From: Ancrocorticia sp052089425
GTDB lineage: Bacteria; Actinomycetota; Actinomycetes; Actinomycetales; Actinomycetaceae
Assembly (NCBI RefSeq): GCF_052089425.1
Contig: NZ_JBQCZW010000019.1
Location: 1-46,995, forward strand
Reading direction: 5' to 3'
Length of the DNA: 46,995 nt
Below are positions 8,394 through 16,134 of the stretch, piece after piece; the first letter of the stretch is position 1, and every line of letters begins with the position of its first letter. Under the pieces are notes generated by a model, which worked only from the letters and a program-made list of their open reading frames with translations, searched no databases and was not told the origin of the DNA. The position numbers and the translations under genes are program-made.

Positions 8394-8418
8394 CCGCCGC
8401 TTGGCGGCGGGTTACACT
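8394..8418 (+). promoter_or_regulatory. aroG promoter: GC hairpin plus -10 box, leaderless
   Basis: CCGCCGC (8394-8400), a 3-base loop and GCGGCGG (8404-8410) form a 7-bp stem just before the hexamer TACACT at 8413-8418, which ends seven bases ahead of the ATG. There is no Shine-Dalgarno sequence. The stem may end pfp transcription or be an operator. Confidence 0.45.
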
Positions 8419-8425
8419 CGTTGGC

Positions 8426-9793
8426 ATGTTTGAGGATGCAGATGAGGACACGCTAGCTGCGATTACGCAGTGGCGGACAAAGCCAGCTCAACACCAGCCC
8501 GCATGGCCGGATCCAGCTGAACTCGAAGCAGCGGTGGCCTATCTGCGCTCGCTGCCGCCTCTTGTTTTTGCTGGCGAAGCCGATCAGCTCACCGAGCACA
8601 TGGCTGCGGCTTCTCGGGGGGACGCGTTTGTTCTCATGGGAGGGGACTGCGCCGAATCCTTCGCCGATTCCAGCGCGGATAGGATCCGGGCGCGTATTCG
8701 CACTCTCCTCCAGATGGCTGTTGTCCTCACCTACGGGGCCTCAGTTCCCGTGGTCAAAATTGGGCGGATGGCCGGCCAGTTCGCCAAGCCTCGATCGAAC
8801 CCACTTGAGACATTCGGTGGAGTCACCCTTCCCTCCTACATGGGGGACGCCGTCAATGGGTTCGAATTCACGTCCGAAGCCCGGATTCCGGACCCGCACC
8901 GGCTGGTGGAGGCCTACCAGCGTTCGGCTTCCACGCTGAACCTTATGCGAGCGTTCAGCACAGGCGGTTTTGCGGATCTGACGGCCGTGCACGAGTGGAA
9001 CAAGGGGTTCATGGCGAACCCTGCCTACGCGCGCTACGAGCAGTTCGCATCCGAAATTGACCGTGCGATGCGCTTCATGCGTGCCGCTGGCGTGGATATG
9101 GACAACCTGCGCACGGTGGATCTCTACTCTTCTCACGAAGCCTTGCTGCTTCCTTACGAGGATGCGATGACCCGTATCGATTCGCGCACCGGTGAGCCGT
9201 ACAACACGTCCGCACATCTGTTGTGGATCGGTGAGCGCACGCGTGAGTTGGAGGGGGCGCACGTGGAGATGCTCTCCCACGTCCGTAACCCCATTGGGGT
9301 CAAGCTTGGCCCAACAACGCGACCAGAAGATGTTCTCGCACTTGTGGACAAGCTGAATCCAGAGGGCATTGAAGGACGGCTCACGCTCATCACGAGGATG
9401 GGTGCGCAGAACGTCACCGAGGTGCTTCCGGCTCTCGTGGAAGCCGTGCGCGCGGACGGGCGTCCCGTCACGTGGATCACTGACCCGATGCATGGAAACA
9501 CGATCACAGCGTCCAACGGATTGAAGACCCGCAGGCTCTCTGCGATTGTTGAGGAAATCGATGGATTCTTCACGGTTCACCAAGAACTCGGAACCCATCC
9601 TGGCGGTATCCACGTGGAGCTGACCGGTGATGACGTGACTGAGGTTCTGGGCGGATCCGAGGAGATCAACGAGGATACGTTGGGCGAACGCTACGAAACG
9701 TTGGTTGATCCGCGGCTCAACCACCAGCAGGCGCTCGAAATGGCGTTCCTGTTGGCTGAGCAGCTCAGGGACGTCCGCTTCTCCACGAAGTGA
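8426..9793 (+). CDS. aroG: 3-deoxy-7-phosphoheptulonate synthase, class II
   Basis: The first enzyme of the shikimate pathway condenses phosphoenolpyruvate with erythrose 4-phosphate. At 455 residues it has the class II (plant/actinobacterial) length and motifs: GGDCAES with the metal ligand Cys75, KIGRMAGQFAKPRS, DPMHGNT, the HPGGIHVELTG strand and the closing VDPRLNH. The start is the ATG at 8426 (MFEDADEDT), matching the family's N-terminal extension; upstream codons lack support and the transcript appears leaderless. The stop codon abuts the stop of the convergent kinase gene with no spacer. The neighbouring kinase follows the mycobacterial order aroG-pknL. Confidence 0.96.
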   Translation: MFEDADEDTLAAITQWRTKPAQHQPAWPDPAELEAAVAYLRSLPPLVFAGEADQLTEHMAAASRGDAFVLMGGDCAESFADSSADRIRARIRTLLQMAVVLTYGASVPVVKIGRMAGQFAKPRSNPLETFGGVTLPSYMGDAVNGFEFTSEARIPDPHRLVEAYQRSASTLNLMRAFSTGGFADLTAVHEWNKGFMANPAYARYEQFASEIDRAMRFMRAAGVDMDNLRTVDLYSSHEALLLPYEDAMTRIDSRTGEPYNTSAHLLWIGERTRELEGAHVEMLSHVRNPIGVKLGPTTRPEDVLALVDKLNPEGIEGRLTLITRMGAQNVTEVLPALVEAVRADGRPVTWITDPMHGNTITASNGLKTRRLSAIVEEIDGFFTVHQELGTHPGGIHVELTGDDVTEVLGGSEEINEDTLGERYETLVDPRLNHQQALEMAFLLAEQLRDVRFSTK

Positions 9794-11740
9794 CTACATC
9801 ACCGAGATCGTGATCTCGCTTCCGGGGGCGGCCATCGCGCCGCCCTCAGGATCTTGGAAACGGACAATCCCGAGAATTCCACCGTACAGCTCCTCGACGT
9901 GGACGGTGAATCCGGCGTCCTCAAGTGTGGAGATGGCATCGTCTTTGGAAGCGAACGTCACGTCTGGAACCTCAATGAGCTCGGGGCCCTTGGACACGGT
10001 GATCGTGACCGGATCGTTCCTGTAGAGCGTGCCATCGCTCGGGGATTGAGAGATCACGGTTCCTTCGGCCACCGAATCGGAGAACTCTTCCTCCACATTG
10101 GCATCGAGTCCCGCGTCCTCAATCGCGGAAACAGCATCATCACGCGATTGGCCTGTGATCTGGGGAACCTCGATGGGTTCACGGCCCTTCGACACGGTGA
10201 GCGTGATGGTGGAGGAATGATCCACCATGGTTCCCGCCTCTATATCTTGGGAGATCACCGCGCCTTCGGCAACCTCTTCCGAGAAGGCTTCCGTGATCTC
10301 AACCTCAAGACGGTTTTCGTTGGCAGCAGCGGTGGCATCCTCACGTTCTTGGCCCGCAAGATCGGGTACTCTCACTTGTTCGATCCCTTGGGAAATGGCG
10401 ATGGTGACGGTGGAATCGGGATGAGCGCGCGATCCGGCATCTGGATGTGAGCTGATGACGTGATCAGCCGGTACGTCATCCGAGTACTGCGCGGATTCGT
10501 CCACGGTGAAGCCCTGAGCTTCCAGGGCATCGTAGGCGCTCGCGGTGGTTTCTCCCACCACGTCGGGAACGGTGGCACGCAGCCCCGGTCCAACAAGAAA
10601 GTACCAGGCCGCTGCGCCTGCTATCGCTAGGGCGAACAACACGAGGAGCGGTATCCACAATCGTCGCTTGCGCAACGGTATCGGGGCGGTGTCCGTTCGA
10701 GTGGGGCTTGGGGCAGACGTAGGCGGCTGGGATTCCTCTGCCGCAGCATCCGGGTGCGCTGTTGGTAGTGCTTCCGTGTGTGAGGCCGGGAGGGCTACCG
10801 TGTCGCGTGCAGGCGAAGATGGGGTGGGCGCGGGAGCGTTGCCGATGACCGGAACGCGCCTGATCAGATCCTCAGGGGCCACGACAGGGAGGAGTGAACG
10901 GAGCTGGGCCAACGCGGCCTTTCCGTCCTGAGGGCGATCCTCTGGGTCCTTGGCGGTTAACGAGCCGATGAACGAATCGATCGCTGGCGGCAACCAGGGT
11001 GCCTGATCGGTGGCGCGAGGCATGGAATTGTTCACGTGCATGTAGGCGGTGCGTATTGGTGTGTCCGCCCCAAACGGAACCGAGCCGGTCAGGAACTCAT
11101 AGAGCATAATGCCCACGGCATACAGATCGCTGCGTGCATCCGCCCTGCCCTCCGTGATGATCTCGGGGGCGATGTAGGCAACGGTGCCCATCGGCGCAGA
11201 ACCGGTTGTGCTGCTGGCGTTGACTGCCCGCGCCAGCCCAAAATCTGTGACTTTCGCCAGAATATCGGGAGGCTCAAGAACGCTGGATTCCGGTAGCGGC
11301 TCAGCCAACATGATGTTCTCGGGCTTCACATCGCGATGAATCAATCCGGCTGAATGTGCCGCTGCCAGCGCAGCGAGGGCCTGTTCCGTGATGGTGAGGG
11401 CGGTTCCCAATGAGAAGGATCCCAACCGCGTGAGTTCCGAGCGCAGATCAGGACCGGGGATGAACTCCATCGTGAGATAGGCCTGTGAATCCCACACGCC
11501 CTGATCGTAAACGGATACAACGTAGGGGCTGGAAAGCCTAACTGCCGCACGCGCCTCCTTGTGGAAACGCTCCGTGAAGTTTGGTTGCTCGGCCAAGTGC
11601 GGATGCATGACCTTGATCGCGACGTCGCGTTCCAGCCGCTTGTCGCGCGCGCGGTATACCACCGCCATACCGCCGCGCGCCAAGCGTGCGCTGATCAAGT
11701 ATCGGCCATCAACAACTTCGCCGATTAACGTTTGCTCCAC
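9794..11740 (-). CDS. pknL: PASTA-domain Ser/Thr protein kinase (PknL/PknB type)
   Basis: A membrane receptor kinase of 648 residues. The kinase domain (about 10-280) has the glycine loop ARGGMAVVY, Lys43, HRDVKPEN with catalytic Asp137, DFG at 166-168 and a Thr/Ser-rich activation loop (NASSTTGSAPMGT) before APE. A Pro/Thr-rich linker leads to one transmembrane helix at about 361-383. Outside are four PASTA repeats (about 390-452, 457-519, 524-586 and 590-648), which bind muropeptides or lipid II in related kinases. The start is a GTG at 11740 with TAATCT six bases upstream, so leaderless. It lies 23 bases downstream of the LysM transglycosylase gene on the same strand and near the Rv2175c-like gene, whose mycobacterial homologue is a PknL substrate. 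Confidence 0.96.
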   Translation of the reverse strand: MEQTLIGEVVDGRYLISARLARGGMAVVYRARDKRLERDVAIKVMHPHLAEQPNFTERFHKEARAAVRLSSPYVVSVYDQGVWDSQAYLTMEFIPGPDLRSELTRLGSFSLGTALTITEQALAALAAAHSAGLIHRDVKPENIMLAEPLPESSVLEPPDILAKVTDFGLARAVNASSTTGSAPMGTVAYIAPEIITEGRADARSDLYAVGIMLYEFLTGSVPFGADTPIRTAYMHVNNSMPRATDQAPWLPPAIDSFIGSLTAKDPEDRPQDGKAALAQLRSLLPVVAPEDLIRRVPVIGNAPAPTPSSPARDTVALPASHTEALPTAHPDAAAEESQPPTSAPSPTRTDTAPIPLRKRRLWIPLLVLFALAIAGAAAWYFLVGPGLRATVPDVVGETTASAYDALEAQGFTVDESAQYSDDVPADHVISSHPDAGSRAHPDSTVTIAISQGIEQVRVPDLAGQEREDATAAANENRLEVEITEAFSEEVAEGAVISQDIEAGTMVDHSSTITLTVSKGREPIEVPQITGQSRDDAVSAIEDAGLDANVEEEFSDSVAEGTVISQSPSDGTLYRNDPVTITVSKGPELIEVPDVTFASKDDAISTLEDAGFTVHVEELYGGILGIVRFQDPEGGAMAAPGSEITISVM

Positions 11741-11746
11741 AGGGCA

Positions 11747-11752
11747 AGATTA
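11747..11752 (-). promoter_or_regulatory. -10 box, leaderless start of kinase gene
   Basis: TAATCT on the minus strand, six bases before the GTG start at 11740, inside the 23-base gap after the LysM gene. The kinase can therefore be transcribed apart from the upstream gene. Confidence 0.5.
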
Positions 11753-11763
11753 GCGTGAAAACC

Positions 11764-13220
11764 CTAGTAGTTGGCCTGAGCGGCCTTTACTTTGGCAACG
11801 TAATTCTTGGTATCCGGGTACATGCCGTTCTTTCTCACACCGGCGAGCCCCTGATAGTAGGCCGCGATACCTTGATCCTTCGAACTGGCAGTGGCCTGAA
11901 GCTGCTTGATGATGGCAACGCCAGCCGTAGCGTTGTCATAAGGATCCAGCAGATTGAGATTTCGCCCAACAAGGGACGATGCCCACTCGCCGGAGGAGGG
12001 GATAACCTGCATCGCGCCAATGGCGTTCGCGGGGGAGACAGCGCGCTGATCAAAGCCCGATTCCACCTGTGCGTGAGCAAGGGCCAGCGAGGGATCCACG
12101 CCCATGCTCACTGCGGTATCGCGAATGATCTGCTGCATCTGGGCCTTGGATGGAGCCTTGCCAGCAACCAGCTTGTCCTTATTGGCATTCGCCGCTGATG
12201 TCGTGGACTCTGAATAGGTGTAATGGAGGAACGTGTTCCCCACTGAGTTGGACGAACTCGAGCTTGAACTGGAGGACGAACTCGCCTTGCCCCCAATGGA
12301 GAGGACTTGGCCCACATAGATTCTGTTGGGGTTGGCCAGCGAGTTGGACTTTTGGATCGCTCCGGGGGTTGTTCCGTACTTGAGGGCGATGGAGGAGAGG
12401 GTTTCGCCTGAGACCACCACGTGGCGCTTGCCGCTGGTGCTTGACGCCTTTGGCGCCTGAGCCTTCGCTGGAGTGGTGGAGGAGGACGTCCCGGACGCCT
12501 TTCCTCCGATGGTCAAGAGCTGGCCCACATAGATTCTGTTGGGGTTGGCCAGCGAGTTGGACTTTTGGATCGCTCNNNNNNNNNNNNNNNNNNNNNNNNN
12601 NNNNNNNNNNNNNNNNNNNNNNNNNNNNNNNNNNNNNNNNNNNNNNNNNNNNNNNNNNNNNNNNNNNNNNNNNNNTGGCCCACATAGATTCTGTTGGGGT
12701 TGGCCAGCGAGTTGGACTTTTGGATCGCTCCGGGGGTTGTTCCGTACTTGAGGGCGATGGAGGAGAGGGTTTCGCCTGAGACCACCACGTGGCGCTTGCC
12801 GCTGGTGCTTGACGCCGCCTTGCCAGATGATGCCGGCGCAAATTGCGTACTTGAGTTGGATTTACCCGGAATAGTGAGTTTCTGGCCGATCTGAAGATAG
12901 GCCGACTCATCGATGCCGTTTGCCTTGGCAATGGCGGAGACGGAGGTCCCGTTCTTCTTCGCAATATCCCACAGCGTGTCGCCAGAACGAACCGTATAGG
13001 TTGATGCCTTCTTGGCCGTGGGAGCCACCGCCTTGACGGTAGGCGTTGCTGCGTTCGCGGAGGGTGCTGGCACCCCGCCAACCACACTGAGGGCTGGACG
13101 CGTCAGCGGAACAGTTTGCTCAACGGCACCCGCGTGGGCTGCCGGACCAAAGAGTCCGAAAGTCGTGGTTGCCGCGAGGGCGGCGCCGGTCACCCGGACG
13201 GCCTGTGCATGCCTGTTCAA
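11764..13220 (-). CDS. Secreted LysM-repeat lytic transglycosylase-like protein, broken by an assembly gap
   Basis: An exported cell-wall enzyme. The N-terminus is a signal peptide (basic start, hydrophobic core, AAHA cleavage site near residue 30). A first LysM domain follows (YTVRSGDTLWDIAKKNG), then at least three near-identical LysM copies (HVVVSGETLSSIALKYG), joined by Ser/Ala-rich linkers. The C-terminal domain has AQVESGFDQRAVSP with a likely catalytic Glu and AIGAMQVIPSS, as in SLT-type transglycosylases that cut glycan strands. The 100-N gap lies inside the second LysM repeat copy and the frames differ on the two sides, so the real gap length equals 2 modulo 3. The start is an unusual TTG at 13220, chosen because GGAGGT lies six bases upstream and the signal peptide begins there. 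Confidence 0.88.
12308..12816. repeat. Identical 141-bp LysM-encoding repeats, at least three copies
   Basis: 12308-12448 and 12676-12816 are identical over 141 bp (47 codons). A third copy begins at 12521, is identical for its first 55 bases and runs into the gap at 12576. Copy spacing is 213 bp where it can be measured. The identity at DNA level points to recent duplication or gene conversion, and explains why the assembly failed here. Confidence 0.9.
12576..12675. other. Assembly gap of 100 N within LysM repeats
   Basis: Placeholder of 100 N inside identical repeats. The number of LysM copies is therefore not known. Confidence 0.95.
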
Positions 13221-13256
13221 AACGTAACCTCCGTATGGATGGCTGATCCTGACCGA

Positions 13257-13271
13257 ACCGTTGGTAACGGT
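13257..13271. promoter_or_regulatory. Palindrome in the LysM gene leader
   Basis: ACCGTT, three bases, AACGGT: a perfect inverted repeat 37 bases before the TTG start, in the divergent region of 172 bases. A minus-strand pair TTGAGT and TAAACA with 16-base spacing lies upstream and could be the promoter. No ydaO-type riboswitch was recognised. Confidence 0.35.
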
Positions 13272-13380
13272 GGTACTGATGTTTAAAGTGATGAAAATGT
13301 TACTCAAGTGACAATAGTCGTTTTCTTGGCGTCTGACCAGAGGCAAATCTTCACATTCGGCGGGGTACCGGTTTGTCAGA

Positions 13381-13386
13381 TAGTCT
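13381..13386 (+). promoter_or_regulatory. -10 box, leaderless start of the Rv2175c-like gene
   Basis: TAGTCT ends six bases before the GTG at 13393, with no ribosome site. Confidence 0.5.
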
Positions 13387-13392
13387 TAAACC

Positions 13393-13746
13393 GTGAATAT
13401 TCAAGGCGAATGGTTGTCTGTCCCCGAAGTGGGAGAACTATTAGATATCCGGCTACGTGACGTCCGCGATATGATACGCGCGCATCAACTACTGGCCGTC
13501 AGGAACCCTGACTCCAACGCCGTGATGGTGCACCGTGATGAATTGGTCGAGCGTGACGGGGGTTGGCAGCCGCTTCCTTCGCTGCGCGGAACAGTGACGG
13601 TCCTAGAGGATGCAGGCCTCACGGATGCCGAGGCCATGGAGTGGCTATTCCACGAAAACGGCCTACTCGCAGCCCGCCCCATTGATGTGCTCAGGGACGG
13701 GAATGTGCACGCCGTGCGGCGCGCGGCAGCCATTCAGGACATCTAG
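13393..13746 (+). CDS. Rv2175c-like helix-turn-helix DNA-binding protein
   Basis: A 117-residue protein with an N-terminal winged or excisionase-like helix-turn-helix (WLSVPEVGELLDIRLRDVRDM, near residues 7-27) and a second small helical domain (LTDAEAMEWLFHENG). Length and motif order match Mycobacterium tuberculosis Rv2175c, a DNA-binding protein phosphorylated by PknL. The gene lies in the same neighbourhood as the kinase, transcribed away from it with the LysM gene between them. Start is a GTG at 13393. The mycobacterial phosphosite could be tested here, but I cannot map it with certainty. It converges with the polyprenyl synthase gene, with 3 bases between stops. Confidence 0.88.
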   Translation: MNIQGEWLSVPEVGELLDIRLRDVRDMIRAHQLLAVRNPDSNAVMVHRDELVERDGGWQPLPSLRGTVTVLEDAGLTDAEAMEWLFHENGLLAARPIDVLRDGNVHAVRRAAAIQDI

Positions 13747-13749
13747 GTC

Positions 13750-14826
13750 CTACGAGTTCCTACCTTGGAGCTCATCCATGAGGGCCGCAAGGGTGGCAGC
13801 GCCCTCTGCCCGGCCGTCGAGTGTTGCGAGAAGCTCACGTGAGGCGGCCTCCCGTTCATTAATCATCTGCTCGTGGCGGGAGCGTGCACCGCACGTGACG
13901 GCGAATGAGCGTAATTCATCGATCTGGCTATCCGTGAGATCGGTGCCCATCAAGGAATCAATCCACTCCCGCCGGTTCCCGCTTGCCTCCCGCATCAACG
14001 CGAGCAGCACGGTGCGTTTGCCCTCGGTGATATCGCCGCACGAAGGTTTACCGGTCTGATCGGGCTCTCCAAAGATCCCCAGATCATCATCACGCATCTG
14101 AAACGCTTCTCCCAGTAATCCCCCGAGTGTGCGCAGTTGGCTCGTGAGCTGCGGGGAACCGCCTCCCAGCATTGCGCCGATGGTGAGGGGTAGCTGGACG
14201 GAATAGCTGGCGCTCTTGTGCCGCAGAACGCTCAGCGCAGATTCTATGGCATTTACTTGATTGGCCAGCGGCTGGTGTTCAGCTCGGATATCGAGGTATT
14301 GACCGAAGGCTACCTCCACGCACATGTCGTGAAACTGTGTGGTGGCGCGGCTGGCCGCGGCAGGAGCCACCAGGCAGGCGGCCTCGTGGAACTCTCGGCC
14401 TGCCTCAGCAAGCAGAAGATCCCCTAGAAGAATGGCTCCGGCTCGGGCGAAATCATCGCCGGATCCGAGCCACGCATGGGAGTTGTGGAGGTCACCGAAG
14501 AGAATGTGGGCGGCGGGCTTGCCACGCCGGGTGGGCGAATCATCAATTACATCATCGTGAACAAGAGCGGAGTTTTGATACAGCTCCAGCGCGCTCCCGG
14601 CAATAATTGCGGCTTCCGGTGAATCCTCGGTTGCCAATTGATAGCCAGCAAGTACGAAAGCGGCCCGGGTTCGCTTTCCCCCAGTGATGAGCGAACGTGC
14701 TGGTGCCAGCAATTCGGTGTGAGGTCCATCTTCAGACGGTGTGGAGATCAGCCACGCCAGCGCATCAACGCGCTCAGAAAGCCGATTGGTTACCTGATGG
14801 CGGAACTCGGGCAGGGTGATGTGCAT
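13750..14826 (-). CDS. Polyprenyl diphosphate synthase (trans-isoprenyl type)
   Basis: This cytosolic enzyme builds isoprenoid chains by adding isopentenyl diphosphate units. It has 358 residues. GGKRTR at 49-54 binds the diphosphate; the first aspartate-rich motif DDVIDD is at 91-96 and the second, DDDLG, at 246-250. The family includes geranylgeranyl and longer-chain synthases (the mycobacterial relative in this position is IdsA2); product length cannot be told here. The start is the ATG at 14826 with TAAGCT seven bases upstream and no ribosome site. The isoprenoid supply gene dxs lies 28 kb away in this window. Confidence 0.94.
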   Translation of the reverse strand: MHITLPEFRHQVTNRLSERVDALAWLISTPSEDGPHTELLAPARSLITGGKRTRAAFVLAGYQLATEDSPEAAIIAGSALELYQNSALVHDDVIDDSPTRRGKPAAHILFGDLHNSHAWLGSGDDFARAGAILLGDLLLAEAGREFHEAACLVAPAAASRATTQFHDMCVEVAFGQYLDIRAEHQPLANQVNAIESALSVLRHKSASYSVQLPLTIGAMLGGGSPQLTSQLRTLGGLLGEAFQMRDDDLGIFGEPDQTGKPSCGDITEGKRTVLLALMREASGNRREWIDSLMGTDLTDSQIDELRSFAVTCGARSRHEQMINEREAASRELLATLDGRAEGAATLAALMDELQGRNS

Positions 14827-14833
14827 GCTACTG

Positions 14834-14839
14834 AGCTTA
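14834..14839 (-). promoter_or_regulatory. -10 box, leaderless start of polyprenyl synthase gene
   Basis: TAAGCT on the minus strand, seven bases before the ATG at 14826. Confidence 0.4.
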
Positions 14840-14884
14840 TCGGGTCAGTCGGGGTGGTTTCCCCAAGTACGGTTCGCGTGGCTT

Positions 14885-14893
14885 TTATCCACA
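14885..14893 (+). promoter_or_regulatory. Perfect DnaA box
   Basis: TTATCCACA, the consensus DnaA-binding 9-mer, in the 117-base region between the divergent polyprenyl synthase and DUF4192 genes. It is a single box, so not an origin. Confidence 0.35.
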
Positions 14894-14943
14894 GGCTTTT
14901 CGCGGCCGCAGCGTTCGGGAGCAAAGAGCGGTTGGATCGTGCC

Positions 14944-16017
14944 ATGGACACATTGACATTGCATGAGCCCTCAGAGGCACTGGTACTCATCCCGCACTTC
15001 ATCGGATTCAAACCAACGCATCACCTTGTCTTCTTAGGGCTGGAGTTTTGCGGGCAGGACGCTCTCGGTGAGCGTGGTGCCATTGGGCCGGTGATGGTAT
15101 TGGACACGGATGATTGCGGAATCGAGCCCGAAGCTGGAATTGCTCTGGCTCGCAGCATCCGCGATTATGGCGTGAGGAAAGCCATCATGGCGCTGTTTTG
15201 CGGGGACATCAACGAAGATTATCCGGACTTTGCCCGCGAGTTCCGTAATGTATGCGCGATGGTCAGCGACGCCATGCCGAATAGCCCGGAAAGCTTCTTT
15301 GCCCCCTTTGTCGTGGATAACGAGTTCTGGGCGGAGTACGACGGCGGGGAGCTCACTCCCGAGAGTTGGGCGGACCTCGAGAGTTCTCCAGTTGGTACCG
15401 CAATGGTCTATGCAGGAAGCGCACCCCAAACTGAACCTCCATCGCACGCGTTGGAAAGGCGCGGCATTGACGATCAAAATGGGGCCCAGAAAAGTGGAGC
15501 ACAGTGGGTGAAAGCCAATCGTCAGCAGTTGGTGAAGGAAGGGGCACGGGTATGGGACGAACTGATCACGAGATGGAAAGATCCTGCAACACGTGAAGAA
15601 GTAGCTCGCGATATCGAAGCCTTAGGCAAGGCCAACGCGGCTCTATCAGTTGTAGGCATCCGCGATCGCATTCTGATGTGGAGCACAACGCTGGACTGCC
15701 AGTCCATCTCAGGAATCGGTGAGGATGGTCTGGTCGAAGGACTATCGGCCGCCGTTGTGACACCGCCGCCCGTCTCGCGGCTGGAGGAGATCGTTTCGCT
15801 TCTCGAACTATGCGCAACTGTGGCATGTGAGGATGATCCGGTGGCTCTCAGCTGCGCCGGATACTGCCTATGGTGGTTCGGGCAGAACACGCGGGCGGCA
15901 TGCAGGTTGGAGGAGGCTCTAGCTGCTGATCCCGATTACACGTTGGCTCAGCTACTGACAGATGCCGTAAACGCGGCGATCTTGCCGCTTTGGCTATCTG
16001 GGACTAGAGGAGAATGA
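14944..16017 (+). CDS. DUF4192 family protein
   Basis: A 357-residue protein of an actinobacterial family with no known activity. The N-terminal signature is present (EALVLIPHFIGFKPTHHLVFLGLE, in parts, near residues 10-33), as is the C-terminal CAGYCLWWFGQNTRAACRLEEAL, shared with DUF4192 members. The middle is soluble and variable, with no transmembrane segment. The start is the ATG at 14944, which places the family signature near the N-terminus; an open frame extends upstream to 14638, but that part overlaps the divergent gene. The role is unknown; I do not assign one. Confidence 0.8.
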   Translation: MDTLTLHEPSEALVLIPHFIGFKPTHHLVFLGLEFCGQDALGERGAIGPVMVLDTDDCGIEPEAGIALARSIRDYGVRKAIMALFCGDINEDYPDFAREFRNVCAMVSDAMPNSPESFFAPFVVDNEFWAEYDGGELTPESWADLESSPVGTAMVYAGSAPQTEPPSHALERRGIDDQNGAQKSGAQWVKANRQQLVKEGARVWDELITRWKDPATREEVARDIEALGKANAALSVVGIRDRILMWSTTLDCQSISGIGEDGLVEGLSAAVVTPPPVSRLEEIVSLLELCATVACEDDPVALSCAGYCLWWFGQNTRAACRLEEALAADPDYTLAQLLTDAVNAAILPLWLSGTRGE

Positions 16018-16059
16018 CATGACCTTCTGATTCGATGTGAGATTTATCGCTCAGCGGGG

Positions 16060-16065
16060 TAGATT
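16060..16065 (+). promoter_or_regulatory. -10 box for the glycine cleavage operon
   Basis: TAGATT, with a predicted start near 16072. A 60-base leader would remain before the well-marked gcvT ATG at 16135. A GTG exactly six bases after the box opens the same frame and might be a second, leaderless start. No glycine riboswitch was found. Confidence 0.4.
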
Positions 16066-16134
16066 CGTAGTGTGATGTCGGGCTCAACGGTGAGCTGGGC
16101 ATCACCTGACAGGGAATCGATCAACGGAGGAATT

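Noticed and set aside
8741..9724. Long antisense frame of 327 codons within aroG
   Set aside because: It is a mirror of a high-GC coding gene, rich in His, Arg and Gly with no recognisable domain or start signal.
16018..16134. Glycine riboswitch before gcvT
   Set aside because: The region is only 117 bases and lacks the conserved glycine-aptamer segments; no tandem aptamer could fit.
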